From NCBI GenBank assembly GCA_002748015.1, contig PDRH01000090.1:1-6490 (forward strand): a DNA stretch of 6,490 nucleotides. Direction: 5' to 3'. Source of the stretch: Bacteroidota bacterium (GTDB lineage: Bacteria > Bacteroidota > Bacteroidia > Bacteroidales > CAJPTX01). Shown one piece after another: positions 1 through 5,871 of this stretch. Each line of letters opens with the position of its first letter. The stretch's first letter is position 1. The position numbers and the translations under genes were made by a program. The notes beneath the pieces were generated by a model. It was not told the DNA's origin, did not search any database, and was given only the letters and a program-made list of their open reading frames with translations.

Positions 1-2028
1 ACCTACAAGGCAGAACCGGCAGGTACGGGTAGCTTCCTGATGGGGGGGCAGCCGGTCGCTTCACAGACTGTGGCACAGGGTGAGCAGGTGCAGGCCGTGG
101 TGGCTGTGCCAGCGGATGGTTTCGAGTTTAGCCGATGGATTACTGACGGGGTGGAAACTCCGGAGCGCCCGATGGAGAATCTCCATGAGGATAAGACAGT
201 CGTTGCGTTCTTCGTACCCAAGGGCTATGACTACGTAGGGACCATCCTGGATGCCGCAGGCAATCCCATAGGGGGGGCTCAGATGATTATCGATGGCACG
301 CCAGCCGCCGCAGATGCTACGGGTAAGGCGACCCTCCACCTCGATAGGGGTAAGGGCTACGAACTCCTAGTAGTGGCTGACGGCTACGAGTCCTATCTCG
401 GTACCATAGATGTAACCGGAGTGGAGAGCAAGGACAAGAAGGAGTTCCGGTTGGAGTATGCCCAGCAGCTGCAGTTTGATGTCTTCTATACGGGCATGCC
501 CATGAAGGAGGTGTCGGTGGTAGTGGGTACGCAGACGAAGAAGACCGATGCCAACGGGCGTTGTGTACTGCACGTACCCATGGGCGTTGACCTCAACTAC
601 TCTGCCTCTCTAGCGGGCTATGTGTCGCAGAGTGGTAGCGTAAACCTTAAGCAGGGCGAGAAGAAGCACATAGAGCTGACGCTAGCCAAGGAGAGCACCA
701 GCTACTCTGTTAGCTATAGTGACAACTTGAACCGCCTCACGGTGGATGGGGTTGCTAGCTCTGGGGCTACTGTAGACGACGGGGAGACCATTACGGTTCG
801 CGTGCCAGCCGAGCTAATGCCAAGGCTCAGCTCGCTAACTGTGGCCACCGCCGCTGGGTCGCCTAAGGACTATACCAACGACCTAAGCCCAGAGGGTACG
901 CTCGAGCTTGTGGTGCATGCCGAGCTGGCCATCGTAGCCGAGTTTGCTGATGAGCTCAGGACTGTAACGCTAACGGTACAGGACGAGGGGACCACCCAAC
1001 CTGTAGCTGGGGCCACCGTGCGGATTGAGGCATCTGCGTCGGCCGCTCAGCCCTTCAGCAAGTCTTTCCTGACGGATCAGAATGGTAAGCTGGTGGCTGA
1101 GAACCTGGCAAAGGCCGAGTATAGCCTAGTGGTTAGCCACCTGTCCTATGAGGAGGCGAGTCTAGCTGTAGACCTCTCGGGGGCCAACGCAACGGAGACA
1201 GTAGCTCTTAAGCGTATCGATCAGCGCGTTGAGTTTATCGTCCTCCGCGTGGGCGAACCCGTAGTAGGGGTCGAACTGAGTATAGAGGGTAAGGTGCGTA
1301 GGACCGATGCTGAGGGTAAGGCTCAGTTCGCTCTACTGGATGGTAGTTATACCTACGTTCTTACTGAGAATGATGGTAGCCAGACGACTGGTAACGTAGC
1401 CATTGCAGGAGCTACGGAGCCCTACCAGCTTGACCTTGCGGCCAAGAAGCAGACCATACTCTTCCGCGTAATGGCGGGTGAAGAGGCGGTAGCTGGTGCT
1501 ACGGTCGAGATTGACGGCAAGTCCAAGCTCACCAGCTCAAAGGGTTACGTGGCCTTCGACCTGCTGGATGGTAGCTATACCTATAGGGTTTCTGGCGAGA
1601 GCATAGAGACCAAGGAGGGAACGGTAGAGGTGCTAGGTGCAACAAAAACCCACCTCCTAGAGGTGAAGGCTAAGGCGGTTGATCCAAATCCGACCGACCC
1701 GACCGACTCAAGTAAACCGACAGATCCCACCAATCCGACGACTGAACCCACAACGCCGGGTAGCGAAGAGCCCCTGGCGGTTAGCAGCGCATCCCTAGCG
1801 AGCCTGAGGGCCTACCCCAACCCCTTCGATGGCCTCATTAGCGTGGATGGCTTGGCCAGTGCAACAGGGATTAAGGTGCTTAATCTGCAGGGTGTGGAGC
1901 TTATGCGTCTAGAGCTAGCTGGCCAGAAGGCTGCCCGCCTAGACCTATCAGCCCTCCCGAGCGGTATGTATCTCATCCGCGTTGAGGCAGAGGATGGTCT
2001 GGCCTTCCTGAAGGTGCTGAAGCGCTAA
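1..2028 (+). CDS. Secreted multi-domain surface protein with T9SS C-terminal sorting domain (5' partial)
   Basis: The frame is open from base 1 with no start or signal peptide in view, so the gene begins upstream; the ATG at 40 is internal. It ends at TAA 2026-2028. Modules in order: an InlB-type repeat (nt 1-213, ending DGFEFSRW...DKTVVAFF); two carboxypeptidase-regulatory-like (CarboxypepD_reg/PEGA-like) beta-sandwiches (about 226-453 and 469-687, with DAAGNPIGGA and TDANGRC turns); a diverged InlB-like module (700-948); three more regulatory-like modules (958-1212, 1219-1443, 1450-1668), the last two being near duplicates; a Pro/Thr/Asp linker (1675-1794, DPTDPT-like); and a T9SS type A tail (1795-2025) with AYPNPFDG, VLNLQGVEL, SGMYLIRV and a basic end, LKVLKR. 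Known biology: such tails direct export through the type IX system, are cleaved, and often lead to anchoring on A-LPS. Inference: an extracellular adhesin or scaffold. No catalytic domain is seen in this part; one could lie upstream. Confidence 0.93.
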   Translation, partial: TYKAEPAGTGSFLMGGQPVASQTVAQGEQVQAVVAVPADGFEFSRWITDGVETPERPMENLHEDKTVVAFFVPKGYDYVGTILDAAGNPIGGAQMIIDGTPAAADATGKATLHLDRGKGYELLVVADGYESYLGTIDVTGVESKDKKEFRLEYAQQLQFDVFYTGMPMKEVSVVVGTQTKKTDANGRCVLHVPMGVDLNYSASLAGYVSQSGSVNLKQGEKKHIELTLAKESTSYSVSYSDNLNRLTVDGVASSGATVDDGETITVRVPAELMPRLSSLTVATAAGSPKDYTNDLSPEGTLELVVHAELAIVAEFADELRTVTLTVQDEGTTQPVAGATVRIEASASAAQPFSKSFLTDQNGKLVAENLAKAEYSLVVSHLSYEEASLAVDLSGANATETVALKRIDQRVEFIVLRVGEPVVGVELSIEGKVRRTDAEGKAQFALLDGSYTYVLTENDGSQTTGNVAIAGATEPYQLDLAAKKQTILFRVMAGEEAVAGATVEIDGKSKLTSSKGYVAFDLLDGSYTYRVSGESIETKEGTVEVLGATKTHLLEVKAKAVDPNPTDPTDSSKPTDPTNPTTEPTTPGSEEPLAVSSASLASLRAYPNPFDGLISVDGLASATGIKVLNLQGVELMRLELAGQKAARLDLSALPSGMYLIRVEAEDGLAFLKVLKR
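1219..1668 (+). repeat. Tandem duplicated regulatory-like module, about 225-231 nt per unit
   Basis: Two adjacent protein modules share the same plan: V-F-R-V-x-GE start, GVELSIEGK versus GATVEIDGK, then LLDGSYTY, then a GATE/GATK turn near the end. The DNA around LLDGSYTY is almost identical in both copies (1333-1356 and 1561-1584, offset 228 nt, differing mainly at third positions). This indicates a fairly recent in-frame duplication within the gene. Confidence 0.7.
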
Positions 2029-2049
2029 GGGATAATATCCTACTATATG

Positions 2050-2090
2050 AGGGGGGCTCGGCAATGCCGAGCCCCCCTTTATTCTTTTTA
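2050..2090 (+). terminator. Intrinsic terminator of the T9SS surface protein gene
   Basis: A perfect 12-bp GC-rich stem (2051-2062 GGGGGGCTCGGC paired with 2066-2077) closes a 3-nt AAT loop. It is extended by an A-T pair (2050/2078) and followed by the T-rich run TTTATTCTTTTTA. It begins about 22 nt after the TAA stop. There is no A-run on its left side, so it works for the plus strand only. Confidence 0.93.
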
Positions 2091-2220
2091 ATGCGCAGAG
2101 TAGCTATGCCCGTGAGCTATTGCCAAGGTACCACAATCCGGTTGATACCAATTTGCCATTCTATGCATGCGGCACTGGCGGGGGAGCTAGCGCGCTGGCG
2201 CTGTTGAGCGAAGCGAAAAA

Positions 2221-2297
2221 GCCGCTATGCCTACGGGCTCCTTGCGACCCAATGCGGAGAATGGGGGATTTATATCGAGTAGGTAGCCCGTAGCGGC
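2221..2297. repeat. Imperfect inverted repeat, 13-bp arms with 6-nt bulge
   Basis: The left arm at 2221-2239 (GCCGCTATGCCTACGGGCT) is complementary to the right arm at 2285-2297 (AGCCCGTAGCGGC) once a 6-nt insertion in the left arm is looped out. The arms flank about 45 nt. The right arm can also pair differently: GCGGCA (2293-2298) with TGCCGC (2306-2311). The meaning is unknown. It could be a small repeat element or a structured RNA region, and it has no terminator-like T-tract. Confidence 0.5.
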
Positions 2298-2396
2298 AGT
2301 CAGCTTGCCGCGCCGCTAATGAACCGAATTGGGCTATCCGTAGTACTCCCTGTCCGCTTAGTATGCTCGCCGTTGGCCATTATGCGGCCTGTTTAT

Positions 2397-2450
2397 CCAC
2401 CTAGTGGCAACTAGGCATCCCGCTAGTTGCAGCGGGCCTATTTTGGCCCG
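2397..2450. repeat. Chain of five overlapping small inverted repeats
   Basis: Within 54 nt there are CCAC/GTGG (2397-2400 with 2404-2407), CTAGT/ACTAG (2401-2405 with 2410-2414), GCAACTAG/CTAGTTGC (2407-2414 with 2423-2430), CCCGCT/AGCGGG (2419-2424 with 2431-2436) and CGGGCC/GGCCCG (2433-2438 with 2445-2450). Neighbouring stems share bases, so they exclude one another. The last one lies 12 nt beyond the stop of the minus-strand ATPase gene and could help end its transcription, but no T-run follows on that strand, so it is not a canonical intrinsic terminator. Confidence 0.5.
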
Positions 2451-2461
2451 TAGATGTTCCC

Positions 2462-4075
2462 CTAGGCCTTCAGCTCCTTCCACCCCATATCCACGGTCTC
2501 CTCCCCGTCGTATACTAGCCCTATGGCCACCACCCGCTTCTCGCTTGCGAGGTAGGGTGCAGCGTACTCCATGCCCAGTATCTGGGCTATCGCCCCCTCT
2601 GCCGTGTTCGGGTGCTCCTCGCTGTGCACCTTCGTCTCGAAGATGTAGATGGCATCTGGCGTGATGACCTCTATGTCCGACCGCCCTTTGGCCGAGTGCA
2701 CCTCGGCCCGGACGTAGCGCCCTGCCAGCTGGAATATCAGGTAGATGGCCACCTGGTAGCGCTCCTCCTTCGGCGGCCGGTTCTTCACGTCCAGGCTGCT
2801 GTAGGGGATGCTCGCCACCAGGGCCTTGAGCTGCGCGAGGAAGCCGTCGATATCCCCCCCATTGATGGCCCCTACGAAATCGCGCACGTGGAAGATCGAC
2901 TGCGTATCCTTCGCCACGCCCAGCACCAGGGGGATGAGCCCCTTCCAGAAGTCGTACTTGACCTCTTCGTTCGGGAAGCCCAGCTCGAATGTATCCATTA
3001 TCGGGTCGTAGCCCTTCACCGTTAGGTATCCTGTCTGGAATAGGATGGGGACGGGGTTGCTGTTGTCGGGGTAGAAGCGTATGAGCTCCTCCTCGCCGGC
3101 GCTGACCCCCCTATCCAGCTTTCTGAAGTCGTACCAGTAGCCCGGCATGAGCGTCTGGACCACGTAGGGCAATCCGCTGTTGAACCAGTAGTTCTTGAGT
3201 CGCCCCGTCCCCAGCGCCCGTATGATGCTGAAGGGGTTGTATATCTCCTCCCCCCCAGGCGAGAAGCGGAATCCGTCGTACAGCTCCTTGAGCCGGGCAT
3301 CCATCTCCCCGCGGCCCACGCCGTGCCGCTTGGCCAGCGCCTCGATCTCCTCGCCGAAGGTGCTATGCAGCTCCTCGTGCGTAACCCCGCAGATGGCGTT
3401 GTACTCGTCCGTGAGGCTGATGTCGAACAGATTGTTGAGCCCGCTGAATAGGCTCAGGTGCTGGAACTGCGTTATGCCCGTGAGGAGCACGAAGCGCAGC
3501 TTGTCCATCTCGCCCTTCAGCACTGAGTAGAAGCCGCGCAGCACCTCCTTGTACTGGGCGTGCAGCTCCGCCTTGTGCGGCTCGATGGTGTGCGTCAGCG
3601 GGTTGTCGTACTCGTCGATGAGGATTACCACCCCCGTACCACGGCTACACGCCAGGTGTTGGATTAGCTGTCGAAGGCGTGACTGCGCCCCCCCCTCAAA
3701 GCAGACCCCGTAGGTGTTTTCCCAGTAGCGTAGCTGGTCGTTGAGCAGCTCCTCCAGGTCTTGTAGGCTACTATGGCCGCTCTCGCTCATGTCGAAGCGC
3801 AGCACCGGGTGTTTCTGCCATGCCCCCTCCCCCTTCTGGGCCTCCAGCTCGGCCAGCCTCAGGCCCTCGAACAGCTCTTGCTTCCCCTCGAAGTAGCACT
3901 TGAGCGTGGTGGTGAGCATCGACTTCCCGAAGCGCCGGGGGCGGCTCAGGAAGGCCATATCCAGCGTGTTGGCCAGCTGCCACACCAGCTCAGTCTTGTC
4001 GATGTAGTGGTAGCCTCCCCTGCGCAGGGTCTCAAAGTCCCAGATTGACAGGGGCCATTTACTCTTCCCTAGCAT
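2462..4075 (-). CDS. AAA-ATPase-like / PD-(D/E)XK nuclease-superfamily protein (PF09820 + PF08011 type, DUF1703)
   Basis: A complete 537-residue protein, a normal length for this family. The N-terminal AAA-ATPase-like domain (about 5-225) shows the family opening DFETLRRGGYHYIDKT, a Walker A-type loop SRPRRFGKS (K51, S52), Walker B VVILIDEYDNPL (D154, E155) and LLTGITQF (197-204), a possible sensor-1 region. Family hallmarks follow: LYDGFRF (265-271), YNPFSI (279-284) and FQTGYLT (346-352). The C-terminal PD-(D/E)XK domain (about 440-525) has E458, GRSD (D467) and YIFETK (E480, K482), so the catalytic set looks intact; the middle residue of the final motif is T where F or L is usual. The ATG at 4075 fits because GGAGAGA lies 5-8 nt upstream and MLGKSKWPLSIWDF matches the usual N-terminus. 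No signal peptide or membrane segment is seen, so it is cytoplasmic. It is transcribed alone from its own promoter. Biochemical function is not established for the family; nuclease or mobile/defence roles are inference. Confidence 0.93.
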   Translation of the reverse strand: MLGKSKWPLSIWDFETLRRGGYHYIDKTELVWQLANTLDMAFLSRPRRFGKSMLTTTLKCYFEGKQELFEGLRLAELEAQKGEGAWQKHPVLRFDMSESGHSSLQDLEELLNDQLRYWENTYGVCFEGGAQSRLRQLIQHLACSRGTGVVILIDEYDNPLTHTIEPHKAELHAQYKEVLRGFYSVLKGEMDKLRFVLLTGITQFQHLSLFSGLNNLFDISLTDEYNAICGVTHEELHSTFGEEIEALAKRHGVGRGEMDARLKELYDGFRFSPGGEEIYNPFSIIRALGTGRLKNYWFNSGLPYVVQTLMPGYWYDFRKLDRGVSAGEEELIRFYPDNSNPVPILFQTGYLTVKGYDPIMDTFELGFPNEEVKYDFWKGLIPLVLGVAKDTQSIFHVRDFVGAINGGDIDGFLAQLKALVASIPYSSLDVKNRPPKEERYQVAIYLIFQLAGRYVRAEVHSAKGRSDIEVITPDAIYIFETKVHSEEHPNTAEGAIAQILGMEYAAPYLASEKRVVAIGLVYDGEETVDMGWKELKA

Positions 4076-4097
4076 AGTCTCTCCATTCTATTCAGGG

Positions 4098-4105
4098 CAA
4101 AGGTA
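4098..4105 (-). promoter_or_regulatory. Bacteroidota -7 promoter box (TACCTTTG) for the ATPase gene
   Basis: The minus strand reads TACCTTTG, matching the Bacteroidota sigma-ABfr -7 consensus TAnnTTTG. It ends 22 nt before the ATG at 4075, implying a short leader of roughly 15-20 nt. The nearest TTG upstream (4136-4134, inside the T-run of the preceding terminator) is 28 nt away, longer than the usual spacing of about 20 nt, so the -33 element is weak or absent. Confidence 0.6.
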
Positions 4106-4134
4106 GGAAATTATTACCGTCCCTCTACCGGATC

Positions 4135-4160
4135 AAAAAAGGCGGCCCCTACGGGCCGCC
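4135..4160 (-). terminator. Intrinsic terminator of the minus-strand repeat-protein gene
   Basis: A perfect 8-bp stem, GGCGGCCC (4141-4148) with GGGCCGCC (4153-4160), and a CTAC loop. On the minus strand it is followed at once by six T residues (4140-4135). It starts 25 nt after the TAG stop at 4186, so it closes the Ig-like repeat gene and separates it from the ATPase gene. Confidence 0.88.
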
Positions 4161-4185
4161 TTCAGTATCTACCTCTTGCTAGGGG

Positions 4186-5871
4186 CTATTCCAGCGTGTT
4201 CTTGAACTCTATCGAACCGAAGTTCTCCGAGTTCTCGAAAGCGGTTTCAGCGGCCTCCATGCACTCCTGGTCGCGGCAACGGATTACTGCGCCCTTGTTG
4301 CCTACCCACGTAGGGTCGATAGTCATGTCCCCAATTGCATCCTTGTCCATGTCCAGAACCAGGGTGAATTTCTCCATATAGTAGGCATGGAATGAGGAAG
4401 CCCCAACCGTCTGCACCTTACGGAGGACGAACTTCTTCGTCTTGTAGAAGTCCTGCATGGCGCTGGCCTCGATAGTCGTTATGTTGTTAAGGTCTACCGT
4501 AAGCATTCCATCCAGGCACATCCCGTAGCCAGGATAATCCTGTTTCCTTATCTTGGTGGCTGCCGAGGGCATGATTATGGCCCCCTTGCTGGCCATCTCC
4601 GCTGCCACGTTCGCCTTTATCTCATCGCTCGTACCAAAGGGAATAGCATAGTCATCCTTGACGATGAAGCACTGCGTTTCGCCGGGAGCCGGTCCAGCGA
4701 TAACCTGTACGTTGACGGTTTTCTCCATGGCATCGTCCTTGACGGTCAGGGCAACTTCCCCAGCGCTGACTCCGCTAATCACGATGTAGCCCTCTGCGTC
4801 TATCGTGGCGGTTGCGATGGACGCATCTGCCGTCTCTACGTTGACCGTACCCTGACCGCCCTCGATCTGGAGTATCTTGTTGGTTTTACCCTCTACGACT
4901 CCGATCTTCTCCGTGTCCTTGTATTCCTGGTAGGTATTCGTGTTGGAGATCTTAATCGGTAGCTTAATCCTTACGGTTATGGCAGCGGATTCCTTGCCGA
5001 ACTCGTCCGTGATGGTGAGCACCGTCGTCCCGCTCTTCTGGGGGGCGATGCTTAGCGTCTTGGGCGTGGCCCAAGTGTTCGTGGAGGCTAGCACGAAGCC
5101 CTCAGGCTCTTGCTTTATGGTGAACGTGGAAGCCCCCCCGGTAAACTCTAGGGTTTCCGTCATAAAGGTACTGATGGTTACATCTGTTTGGCTGACAACG
5201 ATGGGGTCAGAATCCTCCACGTTTACGGTCAGCACTGCCACCGTTGCCGTCCCATCCTCTATGGTTACCGTTGCCGTCCCGATCTTGCCCCTTAGCGTGA
5301 GGTTCAGGTTGCGATCGTCTGGATGAAAGTACCCGCCATTCGTTATCTCAACGGTTACAATCTCCTCGTCGCTGCTGGTGGGGGTATAGGTGTCAATATC
5401 GCCGCCGGTAACCTTAACTTGTGCAGGGTAGTCGCCGAGCTTGTAGCTCACAGTCTTTGTATTGTCCCCATCCAGCTTGATGAGCGAGCCAGCGGCTACA
5501 ACTGTTACCGTAATGCTAGCCGTCTTGCCCTTGGCATCTTGGAGGTTCACGGTGGCCGTCCCTTCTGCAGTCCCGGCCGTCAGCGCAACCTTGTCGCCGT
5601 TTATGGTGGCGCTGGCCAGCTGGGCGTTGGCCGTGAAGTTCACCACCTCGTAGCCGCCGTTGCCACTGGTGATGGCAAGCTCGAGGGTTGCACTAGCCTC
5701 AATGGTTACCGCCTCTTTCACCACGAGTTCGGCGTAGCTTACCGTTACCGTAATTTCAGCCGTCTTACCCTTGGCATCCTGGACGGTGATGGTAGCCGTC
5801 CCTTCCATTTCGCCAGCCGTCAGCTCTATCGTTCCCGTTGGTGATCGTGATGGTCTTGGTGGCCTTCGCAA
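4186..5871 (-). CDS. Downstream fragment of the Ig-like repeat protein with an unrecognised C-terminal domain
   Basis: The frame is open from a TAG at 5880-5878 down to TAG 4188-4186. The first 12 residues after the TTG at 5871 (RRPPRPSRSP...) are an out-of-frame shadow of module 4; true homology starts at about 5835 (GTIELTAG). An in-frame ATG at 5808 could only start inside module 4 and would have no signal peptide. Modules: rest of 4 (to 5734), 5 (5733-5494), 6 (5493-5212), 7 (5211-4960), 8 (4959-4681). Modules 4 and 5 are very similar (TATITVQDAKGKTAEITVTV versus TATVNLQDAKGKTASITVTV); 6 to 8 are diverged. The final 164 residues (4680-4189) differ in character, with four Cys and phrases such as NITTIEASAM and VQTVGASSFHAYYMEKFTL that recall degenerate BspA-type (LRR_5) repeats. 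No T9SS tail is present; the protein ends FKNTLE. A surface or adhesin role is inferred. Confidence 0.8.
   Translation of the reverse strand: MRRPPRPSRSPTGTIELTAGEMEGTATITVQDAKGKTAEITVTVSYAELVVKEAVTIEASATLELAITSGNGGYEVVNFTANAQLASATINGDKVALTAGTAEGTATVNLQDAKGKTASITVTVVAAGSLIKLDGDNTKTVSYKLGDYPAQVKVTGGDIDTYTPTSSDEEIVTVEITNGGYFHPDDRNLNLTLRGKIGTATVTIEDGTATVAVLTVNVEDSDPIVVSQTDVTISTFMTETLEFTGGASTFTIKQEPEGFVLASTNTWATPKTLSIAPQKSGTTVLTITDEFGKESAAITVRIKLPIKISNTNTYQEYKDTEKIGVVEGKTNKILQIEGGQGTVNVETADASIATATIDAEGYIVISGVSAGEVALTVKDDAMEKTVNVQVIAGPAPGETQCFIVKDDYAIPFGTSDEIKANVAAEMASKGAIIMPSAATKIRKQDYPGYGMCLDGMLTVDLNNITTIEASAMQDFYKTKKFVLRKVQTVGASSFHAYYMEKFTLVLDMDKDAIGDMTIDPTWVGNKGAVIRCRDQECMEAAETAFENSENFGSIEFKNTLE

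Larger units (their letters stand above)
2091..2461. other. Gene-free convergent intergenic region with several inverted repeats
   Basis: About 370 nt lie between the terminator of the plus-strand surface gene and the stop of the minus-strand ATPase gene. No frame on either strand gives a protein with recognisable composition or motifs; the only ATG frames are short (for example ATG at 2163, stopping after about 14 codons) or are shadows of the ATPase gene. The region is rich in short palindromes, listed separately. It could be a decayed mobile element end or simply a structured spacer. No transposase remnant or target-site duplication was recognised. Confidence 0.6.

Noticed and set aside
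2433..2450. Intrinsic terminator for the minus-strand ATPase gene
   Set aside because: The 6-bp CGGGCC/GGCCCG stem is well placed, but the minus strand beyond it reads CTGCAACTAG with no T-run, so it is kept only as a possible weak structure.
2404..2664. Plus-strand 86-codon frame starting in the spacer
   Set aside because: The product is almost all Pro, Arg and Ser, runs into the antisense of the ATPase 3' end, and looks like a GC-rich shadow frame.
2612..3025. Plus-strand 137-codon open frame inside the ATPase gene
   Set aside because: It lies wholly opposite the conserved PD-(D/E)XK region, has no recognisable motif and no promoter or ribosome site; it is a shadow of GC-rich codon use.
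4186..4300. T9SS sorting tail at the end of the repeat protein
   Set aside because: The end FGSIEFKNTLE lacks the PNP start, the GxYxx strand and the basic terminus of a type A tail.
5323..5844. Plus-strand 173-codon open frame opposite the Ig-like repeats
   Set aside because: It is antisense to well-conserved repeat modules, has low-complexity Gly/Ala/Val-rich content without motifs, and its length follows from the repeated sequence on the other strand.
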